Assembly (NCBI GenBank): GCA_029582155.1
Contig: CM055895.1
Span: 50,015,750-50,079,749 of the forward strand
Source of the DNA: Panopea generosa
Lineage: Eukaryota; Mollusca; Bivalvia; Adapedonta; Hiatellidae
Length of the DNA stretch: 64,000 nt
Direction of reading: 5' to 3'
In this document: positions 40,301-49,547 of the stretch, in pieces
Layout: the number at the start of each line of letters is the position of its first letter
How positions within the stretch are numbered: the first letter of the stretch is position 1
Notes under the pieces: generated by a model
Database searches by the model: none
Seen by the model: only the letters and a program-made list of their open reading frames with translations
Told to the model about the DNA's origin: nothing
Program-made: the position numbers and the translations under genes

Positions 40301-41680
40301 TAATCACACATGAGCCTGATACATACAGTGTAACGATCACACATGAACCTGATACATACAGTGTAATAATCACACAGGAGTGTGGTACATACAGTGTAAC
40401 ACTCACACAGGTGTCTGGTATATACAGTGTAATAATCACACTGGAGTCTGGTATATACAGTGTAATAATCACACAGGTGTCTGGTATATACAGTGTAATA
40501 ATCACACAGGTGTCTGGTATATACAGTGTAATAATCATACAGGTGTCTGGTATATACAGTGTAATAATCACACAGGAGTGTGGTATATACAGTGTAATAA
40601 TCACACAGGAGTGTGGTATATACAGTGTAATAATCACACAGGAGTGTGGTATATACAGTGTAATAATCACACAGGAGTGTGGTACATACAGTGTAACACT
40701 CACACAGGTGTCTGGTATATACAGTGTAATAATCACACTGGAGTCTGATATATAATGTAACAATCACACAGGAGCCTGATACATACAGTGTAACAATCAC
40801 ACAGGAGCCTGATACATAGTGTAACGATCACACATGGTTCTGATACAAACAGTGTAATGATCACACATGGGTCTGATATATACAGGGTAACAATCACACA
40901 GGAGTCTGATACAAACAGTGTTACAGTTGCACAGGAGTCCGACACATACAGTGTAACAACCACACATGAGTCTGATACATACAATATAACAATCACACAT
41001 GAGTGATATATACAATGTAATGATCACACATGGGTCTGATATATACAGGGTAACTATCACACGTGGGTCTGATATATACAGGGTAACGATCTGATACAAA
41101 CAGTTTGCATATTCCAATGACCACCATTATTTATACAACCATAACATCTCTGACAAACGTCTTTAACTGGCCAAATCGGATAATTATTGTCGGCACTGTT
41201 GCTACTGAATCTTAAAACTGTTATTTGACCTTGAGTGAACTAAATTACTTGCAGTATTCATGTGATCTTCATCAAACTTGCACAATATTTCTATAACTAT
41301 GGACAATATTTTGAACATGCCACATTGAATAGACAATGTCAAAGTAATGGCACTTCAATTGTAAAACGAGAACCGCAAGTGGGCACAGACGCTTGTCGCC
41401 TAAACATATGGTGATTAGTTTACAAAATCAATACTATAACGGAAACAATAAAATATATTTAAATAATAAAATAAATAATAAAAATAAAACAAACTAGAGC
41501 TAAAAAAACAAACTTTAACCCTAGGTTTTGGAGCCCAAAAACTGAAAATTTAGGTAAGTTAGTTCTATCTTTCAAAAAGACGAGAGATAAAATGCGTTAT
41601 TTGATGTTATGTACATTGTAGTCATATATCTATATCTCAACTGACCAACTTTAAATGCAAAAACTTACCTTCTTTGGCAT
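18211..41680 (-). CDS. HP1BP3: HP1BP3-like chromatin protein, 11 exons, three H15 domains
   Basis: Coding exons in transcript order (plus coordinates): 41669-41680, 33088-33350, 32494-32617, 31885-32055, 31466-31597, 30523-30630, 26485-26668, 25221-25359, 24179-24309, 21996-22173, 18211-19312. All introns are GT-AG and every phase joins in frame, giving about 847 residues. Order of parts: acidic/lysine-rich N-terminus (5-80), RFX-like winged helix (about 89-160), H15 domain 1 (172-246), Lys/Glu-rich linker (247-335), H15 domain 2 (350-413), H15 domain 3 (424-495), long charged tail. Vertebrate HP1BP3 also has three H15 domains, and after the third it has a PSP-containing stretch, an acidic run and an APK-rich tail; the same order is seen here (FVPSPAIL, DSSDEEEDE, then KPKKAPAIIKPSG). 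The family binds nucleosomal linker DNA and HP1 and helps maintain heterochromatin. The human protein is about 550 residues, so this one is longer at both ends. Exon 9 has an alternative donor (start 24203) that would remove 8 residues in frame. Family call strong; exact 5' end less so. Confidence 0.86.
19996..21800. mobile_element. non-autonomous element with a 165-bp internal tandem repeat
   Basis: Lies in intron 10 of the HP1BP3-like gene. One end reads GGCCAAGATGGCCATATATC then GCTCACCTGA; the other reads AAGCTCACCTGTGAGCC then TTTGGCTCAGGTGAG. I recall very similar ends as abundant in molluscan genomes. Inside are about nine units of 165 bp (CACCCAAGGAACATTTCTG occurs at exact 165-bp spacing near 21,178, 21,343 and 21,508). 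No protein. Confidence 0.75.
21996..22173 (-). CDS. HP1BP3: HP1BP3-like exon 10, H15 domain 3 first part
   Basis: Acceptor TTTGCAG, donor GTAAGT, 178 nt, phases 1 in and 2 out. It encodes EDISDQIAQALVATSEPK, IASGILIKKYITNYHPKL and NVESRTYLLSNALERACQKG. This is the best-conserved H15 copy; human HP1BP3 has the comparable I-x-K-Y, Y-x-P-x-L and L-L-x-x-A-L blocks. The wing (SGVGMTGSFQL) is completed by exon 11. Confidence 0.85.
22500..24210. repeat. 44-bp minisatellite built on the exon 9 5' splice site
   Basis: About thirty copies of a 44-bp unit. On the minus strand each reads GTAATGAATTTAACCCCAGA then TACAGTAAGTCTACCACC. The first copy overlaps the end of exon 9 of the HP1BP3-like gene, whose real donor is the same TACA|GTAAGT. 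The array fills most of intron 9 and is split by a SINE at 23,141-23,454. Confidence 0.95.
23141..23454 (-). mobile_element. tRNA-derived SINE with 13-bp target duplication
   Basis: Flanked by AAATTCATTACAG at 23128-23140 and 23455-23467. On the minus strand the head reads GTGGCGTGGTCTAGTGGAAG (A-box-like) and GGTTCAATCCC (B box), followed by a body of about 230 bp and the tail GCGACGCTAAACACCAT plus ACAATACAAT repeats. It inserted into one unit of the 44-bp array after the array had formed. Confidence 0.9.
24179..25359 (-). CDS. HP1BP3: HP1BP3-like exons 8-9, H15 domain 2
   Basis: Exon 8 is 25221-25359 (acceptor TTTACAG, donor GTACAG). Exon 9 is 24179-24309 (acceptor TTCAACAG). They encode RVEDTFPMAITYQSDPKEAS, INKIAKYIEKFYHTELSF, DKLKRALTTGGNKGLWEQLR and then GNTYHLL, an H15 fold with a shortened wing. 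Two donors are possible for exon 9: GTAAGT after GATACA (24178 and below; strong consensus) or GTAATG 24 nt earlier. Both are phase 1. I prefer GTAAGT because it matches the consensus better and gives a linker length close to the human protein. That donor also forms the core of the neighbouring minisatellite. Confidence 0.8.
24333..24476 (-). mobile_element. SINE family B fragment
   Basis: In intron 8 of the HP1BP3-like gene. It shares GGGGTTTAACGCCATTTTCA, CACATTTCAAGTTATATATGG and GGTGGAGGAAGACCTCAG-type blocks with the copies at 32,650 and 49,118. The tRNA-like head is missing. Confidence 0.7.
25667..25724 (-). mobile_element. 5'-truncated SINE/LINE tail, 58 bp, perfect target duplication
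   Basis: TTACGGATAATAA is found on both sides (25654-25666 and 25725-25737). The 58-bp insert carries only a 3' tail; on the minus strand it reads TGACGTGCCGTAAAACACC then ATTCATTCA. It is clearly a severely truncated retroposition event, in intron 7. Confidence 0.85.
26485..26668 (-). CDS. HP1BP3: HP1BP3-like exon 7, Glu/Lys-rich linker
   Basis: Bounded by a TTTCTTAG acceptor and a strong GTAAGT donor, and phase-compatible with exons 6 and 8. It encodes about 61 low-complexity residues: acidic first (TEEGTEQKENGEAE), then a basic block ending KKKKKRTKKKK that could act as a nuclear localisation signal or DNA-binding tail. The longer minus-strand frame over the same bases (rich in Lys/Arg) is a different frame and is not used. 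Confidence 0.78.
27222..29516. repeat. 2.3 kb dispersed repeat, copy 2 (inverted relative to copy 1)
   Basis: In intron 6 of the HP1BP3-like gene. Starts AAGAGGCCCAAGCGGCCTGA and ends TGGCCTTTGGCCAGTAGAGC, the reverse complement of the ends of 4,862-7,056. Internally it has two or three diverged modules (for example 'aacaatgcttctgtgaagatatagg' occurs at about 28,473 and 29,100). No coding capacity. Confidence 0.7.
29697..30300 (+). pseudogene. degenerate Tc1/mariner-like transposase fragment
   Basis: The plus frame reads QRSKAIEMLCAGMTMEAAAR then HFNCKS and a stop. This resembles the N-terminal helix-turn-helix of Tc1-like transposases (R-x-x-A-I/V-x-M-L-x-A-G-M-x-x-x-x-V-A-R-x-F). Further on another frame gives HRLWSKG, as in the L-W-x-x-x of that domain, then DDRILG. 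The reading frame is broken by stops and shifts. No inverted ends found. Confidence 0.45.
30523..31597 (-). CDS. HP1BP3: HP1BP3-like exons 5-6, rest of H15 domain 1
   Basis: Exon 5 is 31466-31597; exon 6 is 30523-30630. Together they give GIIQKYPAQRVDIYPKKL, SALERGVYYGWIES and then VRGVGMCGYYRV. This is the classic linker-histone H15 pattern: I-x-K/Q-Y recognition region, L-x-x-A-L-x-x-G-V helix, then a G-x-G-x-x-G wing. Exon 5 could instead begin at 31582 (a second AG, five residues shorter). The chosen donor at 31466 (GTACGT) gives the usual S-V-x-G-x-G join; a nearby GTAATT would add one residue. Exon 6 continues into a Glu/Lys-rich linker. Confidence 0.8.
31885..32617 (-). CDS. HP1BP3: HP1BP3-like exons 3-4, RFX-type winged helix
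   Basis: Exon 3 is 32494-32617 (acceptor TTGTAG, donor GTAAGA); exon 4 is 31885-32055 (acceptor TTTTCAG, donor GTATCC). With the end of exon 2 they encode a run that lines up with RFX-family DNA-binding domains: VDWL, then a gap, then LPTLYEYYSEVC, then VFNKYMRDKF. In RFX proteins the corresponding blocks are V-x-W-L, the S-T-L-Y-x-H-Y-x-x-H-C block, and F-G-K-L-I-R-x-V-F. The alignment runs across both exon junctions, which supports the gene model. The H-Y-Y-G end of canonical RFX domains is not obvious. Exon 4 then starts H15 domain 1 (LQLKIRDIITEV). Domain assignment is mine, by eye. Confidence 0.7.
32650..32872 (-). mobile_element. SINE family B, most complete copy
   Basis: In intron 2 of the HP1BP3-like gene. 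On the minus strand it starts with a tRNA-like head (GTGTCCTCTGTGGTGGGGAG, then GTAGGTTCGAGTCA as B box) and a central block (TGAGGTCTTTCTCCACCAAT). It ends with a variant of the GGCGTTAAACCCCATT tail. Partial copies lie at 24,333-24,476 and 49,118-49,236. Confidence 0.8.
33088..33350 (-). CDS. HP1BP3: HP1BP3-like exon 2, charged N-terminal region
   Basis: Begins after a T-rich acceptor (TTTTTCAG) and ends at a GTATGC donor in phase 2, splitting a Trp codon. It encodes a lysine-rich start, a Glu/Lys run of about 30 residues that is probably disordered or coiled, and then the beginning of the RFX-like domain (VEQKLVDW). The opposite-strand polyserine frame here is a shadow of this acidic run. 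Confidence 0.8.
34025..35732. mobile_element. 1.7 kb DNA-transposon-like element with inverted ends
   Basis: In intron 1 of the HP1BP3-like gene. GGGCTGTACAAAT (34025-34037) is exactly inverted at 35720-35732. Near both ends runs of CACTTGTCC/ACTTGCCC type repeats occur. CAGGGCTG-like termini are reminiscent of hAT elements, but I could not find a clean 8-bp target duplication and there is no transposase. An incomplete relative of one end is at 36,270-36,380. Confidence 0.6.
36817..41106. repeat. 33-bp minisatellite, about 130 copies
   Basis: Unit TCTGATACATACAGTGTAAC then AATCACACAGGAG, in intron 1 of the HP1BP3-like gene. Because 33 is a multiple of three, long frames are open on both strands (11-residue repeats such as LYVSGSCVIVT on minus and TYSVTITQESG on plus). 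The most homogeneous stretch is 40,420-40,740. The ends decay into single mutated units. Confidence 0.95.
41669..41680 (-). CDS. HP1BP3: HP1BP3-like exon 1, four codons (MPKK) and donor
   Basis: On the minus strand the sequence reads ATGCCAAAGAAG followed by GTAAGTTTTT, a strong 5' splice site. The four codons join in phase 0 to exon 2 (acceptor after a T-rich tract at 33351), giving MPKKFSRHIN. An in-frame TAA lies 33-31 nt upstream of the ATG (41711-41713), so the frame does not extend further in this exon. Exon 2 has its own in-frame Met at 33330-33332, so a start eight residues further on (MPAIKLKK) remains possible. The intron between them is 8.3 kb and contains the 33-bp array. Confidence 0.7.
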
Positions 41681-41860
41681 AATCTGTTCTGCCACATATT
41701 GAAGACCAGCTTAGCACTCTTCTTTTACTGTTCAGACACATGTGTCCTTATATTACGCCATCTGGAACGTGATTATATTGTCAATAATTCCAATTTGCTT
41801 TCAATAAGTGTTCCTCACATATAACAAAAAGTTACACAAAATATCCACTGAAAATATTGT
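41681..41860 (-). promoter_or_regulatory. 5' UTR and probable core promoter of the HP1BP3-like gene
   Basis: Unique sequence between exon 1 and the start of the 30-bp array. On the minus strand it holds AGATGGCG (41756-41763), close to the YY1 core often found just downstream of start sites in housekeeping genes, and GCAAATTGGAAT further upstream. The ATG inside the YY1-like site opens a two-codon upstream frame (ATG GCG TAA) if transcription starts above it. The real start site is unknown, and an untranslated exon further upstream cannot be excluded. Confidence 0.4.
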
Positions 41861-44800
41861 TAGTGCAACTGTAACAAAGTCTAATACAATTAGTGTAAAA
41901 GTCACATAGTCTGATACAGTTAGTGTAACAGTTACATAGTCTGATACAGTTAGTGTAAAAGTCACATAGTCTGATACAGTAAGTGTAACAGTTACATAGT
42001 CTGATACAATTAATGAAATAGTTACATATTCTGAAACAATTAGTGTAACTGTTACACAGTCTGATACAGTTAGTGTCACAATAACATAGTGTGATACAGA
42101 TAGTGTAAAAGTTACATAGTCTGATACAGTTAGTGTAACAGTTACATATTTTGATACTGTTAGTGTAACAGTTACATAGTCTGAAACAGTAAGTGTAACA
42201 GTTACATAGTCTGATACAGTTAGTGTAACAGTTACATATTTTGATACTGTTAGTGTAACAGTTACATAGTCTGATACAGTTAGTATAACAATTTCATGGT
42301 CTAATACAATCAGTGTAAATTTTACATAGTCAGATAAAGTTGGTATAACAAAAACATAGTCTGATACAGTTGGTGTAACAGTTACAGTCTGATACATTTG
42401 TGTAACAGTTACATAATCTGATACAGTTAGTGTTACTGTTACATAGTCTTCTACAGTTAGTGTAGCATTTACATAGTCTGATACAGTTAGTGTAACAGTT
42501 ACATAGTCAGATACAGTTAGTGTTACTGTTACATAGTCTGTTACAGTTAGTGTAGTATTTACATAGTCTGATACAGTTTGTGTAAAAGTCACATAGACTG
42601 ATACAGTTAGTGTAACAGTAACATAGTCTGATTCAATTAATGAATCAGTTACATAGTCTGATACAGTTAGTATAACAATTTCATGGTCTAATATAATCAG
42701 TGTAAATTTTACATAGTCAGATAATGTTGGTATAACAAATACATAGTCTGATACAGTCAGTGTAACATTTGCACTATCTGATACAGTTAGTGTAACAGAT
42801 ACATAGTCTGATACAGTAAGTGTAACTGTTACATAGTCAGATACAGTTAGTGTAAAAGTCATATAGTCTGATACAGTTGGTGTAAAAGTCACATAGTCTG
42901 ATACAGTTAGTGTTACAGTTACATAGTCAGATACAGTCAGTGTACCATTTACATAGTCTGATACAGTTAGTGTAAAAGTCATATAGTCAGATACAGTTGG
43001 TGTAAAAGTCACATAGTCTGATACAGTTAGTGTAACAGTTACATAGTCTGATACAGTTAGTGTAAAAGTCATATAGTCTGATACAGTAAGTGTAACAGTT
43101 ACATAATCTGATACAATAAATGAAACAGTTACATATTCTGAAACAATTAGTGTAACTGTTACGAAGTCTGATACAGTAAATGTGACAATAACATAGTGTG
43201 ATACAGTAAGTGTGACAGTTACATAGTCTGATACAGTTAGTGTAACAGTTACATAGTTTGATACTGTTAGTGTAACAGTTACATAGTCTGAAACAGTTAG
43301 TGTAACATTTACACAGTCTGATACAGTCACTTCAACTGTCACGTAGACCAATACAGTTAGTGAAACAGTTACATAGTCTGATACAGTTAGTATAACAATT
43401 CCATGGTCTAATACAATCAGTGTAAATTTTACATAGTCAGATAAAGTTGGTATAACAAATACATAGTCCGATACAATTAGTGTAACAGTTACAGTCTGAT
43501 ACATTTGTGTAACAGTTACATAATCTGATACAGTTAGTGTAACTGTTACAGTCTGATACATTTGTGTAACAGTTACATAATCTGATACAGCTAGTGAAAC
43601 TGTTACATAATCTGTTACAGTTAGTGTAGTATTTACATAGTCTGATACAGTTAGTGTAACAGTTACATAGTCAGATACAGTCAGTGTAGCATTTACATAG
43701 TCAGATACAGTCAGTGTAGCATTTACACCATCAGATACAGTGAGTGTAGCATTTACACCATCAGATACAGTCAGTGTAGCATCTACATAGTCAGATACAG
43801 TCAGTGTAGCATTTACATAGTCAGATACAGTGAGTGTAACAGTTACATAGTCAGATACAGTCAGTGTAGCATTTACATAGTCAGATACAGTCAGTGTAGC
43901 ATTTACACCATCAGATACAGTGAGTGTAGCATTTACACCATCAGATACAGTCAGTGTAGCATCTACATAGTCAGATACAGTCAGTGTAGCATTAACATAG
44001 TCAGATACAGTCAGTGTAGCATTTACATAGTCAGATACAGTCAGTGTAGCATTTACATAGTCAGATACAGTCAGTGTAGCATCTACATAGTCAGATACAG
44101 TCAGTGTAGCATCTACATAGTCAGATACAGTCAGTGTAGCATCTACATAGTCAGATACAGTCAGTGTAGCATTTACATAGTCAGATACAGTCAGTGTAGC
44201 ATCTACATAGTCAGATACAGTCAGTGTAGCATCTACATAGTCAGATACAGTCAGTGTAACAGTTACATAGTCAGATACAGTCAGTGTAGCATTTACATAG
44301 TCAGATACAGTCAGTGTAGCATTTACACCATCAGATACAGTCAGTGTAGCATTTACACCATCAGATACAGTGAGTGTAGCATCTACATAGTCAGATACAG
44401 TGAGTGCAACAGTTAGATAGTCTGATACAGTTGGTATAACAGTTACATAGTCTGATACAGTTAGTGTAACAGTCATATAGTCTGATATAGTCAGTGTAGC
44501 ATTTACATAGTCAGATACAGTCAGTGTAGCATTTACATAGTCTGATATAGTTAAGTTACATATTCTGAAACAATTAGTGTAACTGTTACACAGTCTGATA
44601 CAGTTAGTGTGACAATAACATAGTGTGATACAGTTAGTGTAACAGTTACATAGTCTGATACAGTTAGTGTAACAGTTACATAGTTTGATAGTTAGTGTAA
44701 CAGTTACATAGTCTGAAACAGTTAGTGTAACATTTACACAGTCTGATGCAGTCACTGTAACTGTTACAAAGTCCAATACAGTTAGTGTAACAGTTACATA

Positions 44801-46971
44801 ATCTGATACAGTTAGTATAACAATTCCATGGTCTAATACAATCAGTGTAAATTATACATAGTCAGATAAAGTTGGTATAACAAATACATAGTCCGATACA
44901 GTTAGTGTAACTGTTACAGTCTGATACATTTGTGTAACAGTTACATAATCTGATACAGTTAGTGTAACTGTTGCATAATATGTTACAGTAAGTGTAGCAT
45001 TTACATAGTCTGATACAGTTAGTGTAGCATTTACATAGTCGGATACAGTCAGTGTAGCATTTACATAGTCTGATACAGTCAGTGTAGCATTTACATAGTC
45101 TGATACAGTCAGTGTAGCATTTACATAGTCTGATACAGTGAGTGCAACAGTTACATAGTCTGATACAGTATAATGGTTACATAGTCTGATACTGTTAGTG
45201 TAACAGTCAAATAGTCTGAATTAGTCAGTGTAGCATTTACATAGTCGGATACAGTCAGTGTAGCATTTACATAGTCAGATATAGTTAATGTAACAGTCAC
45301 ATAGTTTGATACATTAAGTATAGCATTTACACAGGCTGATACAGTTAGAGTAGCTGTATCATAGTCCAATACAGTTAGTGTAACATTTATATAGTCTGGT
45401 ACAGTAAGTATAACAGTCACAGTCTGATTAAGACAGTAACATAGTCTGATACAGTTAGAGTAACTGTTACATAGTCTGATACAGTTAGTGTAACATTCAC
45501 ATAGTCTGATGCAGTTAGCATAACATTCACATAGTCTGATACAGTTAGAGTAACTGTTTCATAGTCTGATACATTTAGTGTAACAGTTAGATAGTCTGAT
45601 ACTGTCAGTGTAACATTTACATAGTCTGATATCAGTCTGATATAGACAGTCACATAGTTTGATACAGTTAAAGTAACTGTTACATAGTCTGATACATTTA
45701 GTGTAACAGTTAGATAGTCTGATACTGTCAGTGTAACATTTACATAGTCTGATATAGTGAGTGCAACAATTACATTGTCTGATAGTGTCAGTGTAACATT
45801 TACATAGTCTGATACAGTTAGTGTTACAGTTACATAGTCTGATACAGTTAATGTAACACTCACATAGTCTGATACAGTCTGTGTAACTGTCACATAGTCG
45901 AATACAGTACGTGTAACAGTTAATAGTCCGATACAGTTGGTATAACAATTCCATAGTCTGATACAATCAATGTAACATTTATATAATCTGATACATTTAG
46001 TATAACAAATACATAGTCTGATACAGTCAGTGTAACATTTACATAGTCTGATACAGTTAATGTAACATTTATATAATCTGATACATTTAGTATAACAAAT
46101 ACATAGTCTGATACAGTCAGTGTAACATTTACATAGTCTGATACAGTTAATGTAACATTTACATAGTCTGATACAGTGAGTGTAACATTCATGGGTCTGA
46201 TACAGTTAATGTAACACTCACATAGTCTTACACTGTCAGTGTAACTGTCACATAGTCGAATACGAAAATGTTACAGTTAATAGTCCAATACAGTTGGTAT
46301 AACAATTCCATAGTCTGATACAATCAATGTAACATTTAAATAGTCTGATACAGTTAGTATAACAAATACATAGTCTGATACAGTCAGTGTAACAATTCCA
46401 TAATCTGATAAAATCAATGTAACATGTATATAGTCTGATACAGTCAGTGTAACATTAACATAGTCTGATACAGTCAGTGTAACATTAACATAGTCTGATA
46501 CAGTCAGTGTAACATTTACATAGTCTGATACAGTCAGTGTAACATTAACATAGTCTGATACAGTCAGTGTAACATTTACATAGTCTGATACAGTCAGTGT
46601 AACATTTACATAGTCTGATACAGTCAGTGTAACATTTACATAGTCTGATACAGTCAGTGTAACATTTACATAGTTTGATACAGTTAGTGTAATTATCACA
46701 GTCTGATACAGTTAGTGTAACAGTTACACAGGCTGATACAGTTAGTGTAACAATCACAGTCTGATACAGTTAGTGTAATAATCACAGTATGATACAGTAA
46801 GTGTAACAGTTACATAATCTGATACATTTAGTGTAACAGTTACACAGGCTGATACAGATAGTGTAACTGTTACATAGTGTGATACATAGTCTGATACAGT
46901 AAGTGCAACATTTGCACAGTCTAATACAATTAATGTAACACTCACATAGTTTGATACAGTCAGTGTAACTG
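41857..46971. repeat. 30-bp satellite-like array, about 170 copies
   Basis: Unit TCTGATACAGTTAGTGTAAC then AGTTACATAG. It lies directly upstream of the HP1BP3-like gene. The core (43,660-44,400) is nearly uniform (GTGTAGCATTTACATAG variant) and shows a 180-bp higher-order repeat: 43,681-43,860 and 43,861-44,040 agree almost throughout. Larger blocks with the landmark TTCATGGTCTAATACAATCA or its near-copies recur at about 42,290, 43,400 and 44,825. The minus strand carries a 991-codon open frame made only of VSDYVTVTLT-type repeats. Confidence 0.95.
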
Positions 46972-48455
46972 TCTGATACAAATGCCAGTTATGTATCATT
47001 ACATAGTCTGATACAAACACTGGTTCTGTATCAATTACATAGTCTGATAGAAATGCCAGTATGTATCAATTACATAATCTGATACAAATACTGAGTGTGT
47101 ATCAGTTACATAGTCTGATACAAATACTGGTTATGTATCAATTACATAGTCTGATACAAATACTGGTTATGTATCAATTATATGGTCTGATACAAACACT
47201 GAGTATGTATCAATTACATAATGTGATACAAATACTGGTTATGTATCAATTACATAGTCTGATACAAATACTGAGTATGTATCAGTTACATAGTCTAATA
47301 CAAATACTGGTTATGTATCAATTACATAGTCTGATACAAACACTCGTTATGTATCAATTACATAGTCTGATATAAATACTGGTTATGTATCAATTATATA
47401 GTCTAATACAAATACTGATAATGTATCATTTACATAGTGTGATACAAACACTGAGTATGTATCAATTACATAGTGTGATACAAACACTGGTTATGTATCA
47501 ATTACATAGTATAATACAAATACTGGTTATGTATCAATCATATGGTCTGACAAATACTGGTTATGTATCAATTACATAGTCTGATACAAACACTGAGTAT
47601 TTATCAGTTACATTGTGTGATACAAACACTGGTTATGTATCAATTACATAGTCTGATACAAATACTGGTTATGTATCAATTACATAGTCTGATACAAACA
47701 CTGAGTATGTATCAATTACATAATGTGATACAAACACTGGTTATGTATCAATTACATAGTCTGATACAAATACTGGTTATGTATCAATTACATAGTCTGA
47801 TACAAATACTGGTTATGTATCAGTTACATAGTGTGATACAAACACTGGTTATGTATCAATTACATAGTCTGATACAAACACTGGTTATGTATCAATTACA
47901 TAGTCTGATACAAACACTGAGTATGTATCAATTACATAGTGTGATACAAACACTGGTTATGTATCAATTACATAGTCTGATACAAATACTGGTTATGTAT
48001 GAATTATATGGTCTGATACAAACACTCGTTATGTATCAATTACATATTCTGATATAAATATTGGTTATGTATCAGTTATATAGTCTGATACAAATACTGA
48101 TAATGTATCAATTACATAGTCTGATACAAACACTGGTTATGTATCAATTACATAGTCTGATACAAACACTGAGTATGTATCAGTTACATAGTGTGATATA
48201 AACACTGGTAATGTATCAATTACATAGTCTGATACAAATACTGGTTATGTATCAATTACATAGTCTGATACAAACACTGAGTATGTATCAATTACATAAT
48301 GTGATACAAACACTGGTTATGTATCAATTACATAGTCTGATACAAATACTGGTTATGTATCAATTATATGGTCTGATACAAATACTGGTTATGTATCAAT
48401 TGTATGGTCTGATACAAATGCCAGTTATGTATCAATTACATAGTCTGATACAAGT
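46972..48455. repeat. 36-bp satellite-like array, about 40 copies
   Basis: Unit TCTGATACAAATACTGGTTA then TGTATCAATTACATAG, abutting the 30-bp array without a gap. The TCTGATACA and TTACATAG ends are shared with the 30-bp unit. Plus-strand frames (MYQLHSLIQILV repeats) are an artefact of the period being a multiple of three. Confidence 0.95.
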
Positions 48456-48557
48456 CATTTGATTTTGAATGGATGGATGGACAACAAAGCCACAGTTATA
48501 TTCTCACCCTTTGGGGAGAATAAAAATATAAATGCAATTTAATGATTCCTTAAAATC

Positions 48558-48563
48558 TTTATT
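48558..48563 (-). terminator. possible poly(A) signal for WBP2
   Basis: AATAAA on the minus strand about 2.1 kb beyond the WBP2 stop and just after the last unit of the 36-bp array. It would imply a long 3' UTR containing a SINE piece and a MITE. Other signals closer to the stop may be used. Confidence 0.2.
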
Positions 48564-49117
48564 ACAATCTCATCATAGAATACAATAAACATAAACAACA
48601 TTATAATAAATAAACAGATAAAATGCATACTCTTAACTGTTTAAAGTAGGTTGACATGTGCAAGTATTTTTTTCTCACTTTAACACATTATCTCCTTATT
48701 AGTGTACACATCTATCTATCAACATGGTATTTAAAATTGAATTACTGTTAACTCATTTTTTAAATAAATCATGTTGTTTTTTGTGGGGTGAGGGGTCTAT
48801 GGTTTCTATGACCATACATGCAGCCAATACCGTAAATAATTACTCTGTGTCTGTAATTGAAACCATCCTTTTCTGTACTTAAAAAGGTAAAAGTTTACAT
48901 TTCACATCAAGACAATGATGGCTATCACTAGTCATGGTAGCAGACAAACAGATCTGGAGTAATAAAACTGTAATAACATGTAATTTTTGATAATATGAGT
49001 AATACAAAGTAAAATATATATGAATGTTTGTGTAGTCAGTGTATGCTACAAGAGCTTACACAAATTAACAGGTCATCAAGTTTCTGGGGTTGTTATAACA
49101 AACTGTATCCTAACGTG

Positions 49118-49236
49118 TTTTTTTAATGGGGTACAACACCATTTTCAACACATTTCAGGTTATATATTACACATCCAGTTTTATTGGTGGAGGAAGACCT
49201 CAGAATTAATCTGAGTAGACATCTTTCCCCAAAGCT
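49118..49236 (-). mobile_element. SINE family B fragment
   Basis: Shares CACCATTTTCAACACATTTC, AGGTTATATATTACACATCC and GGTGGAGGAAGACCTCAGAA with the copies at 24,333 and 32,650. The tRNA-like head is absent. Confidence 0.7.
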
Positions 49237-49304
49237 ACAATTCATCATGTTACTGAACTATAAAATGTGTACCTATGAAGTTGAGGAATGTTTATAGCAC
49301 TGTG

Positions 49305-49547
49305 TTAACCCTTTACTCCATAGATACGTGTTTTACCGCACCAATCACAGAAGGCCTTTGAAAACAGTGCAGGAAGAGTTCAGATTGCTAGTAACGAGCA
49401 ATCTGAACACTTCCTGCACTGTTTTCCACTCTATCAGTTAATATAAACATAATTCTCCCAATAATTCAAAAGCCTTCTATATAAGAGGTGTCCAAAGGGG
49501 CCTATATTAGAGGTGTCTGAAAGCATATACATGAAGTAAAGAGTTAA
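49305..49547. mobile_element. piggyBac-type MITE, copy 2
   Basis: TTAA at 49305-49308 and 49544-49547, ends CCCTTTACTCCATAGATA and ATGAAGTAAAGAG. Same internal hairpin as copy 1 (ACAGTGCAGGAAGAGTTCAG on one arm). Similarity to copy 1 is very high, so the family moved fairly recently. Confidence 0.85.

Noticed and set aside
36812..40763. Many overlapping repetitive frames of 100-335 codons on both strands
   Set aside because: All are readings of the 33-bp array. Several frames are open at once on both strands, which is what a stop-free 3n repeat gives without selection.
41801..44776. 991-residue minus-strand protein
   Set aside because: Entirely the 30-bp tandem repeat, with internal register shifts between VSDYVTVTLT and CNCYTNCIRL types. 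The period (a multiple of three) explains the open frame. No signal peptide, splice sites or unique domain.
36817..48455. CRISPR array
   Set aside because: Units are directly adjacent with no unique spacers, the setting is eukaryotic, and no cas genes are present.
47061..48462. Plus-strand MYQLHSLIQ-repeat proteins
   Set aside because: 36-bp array translated; no gene signals.
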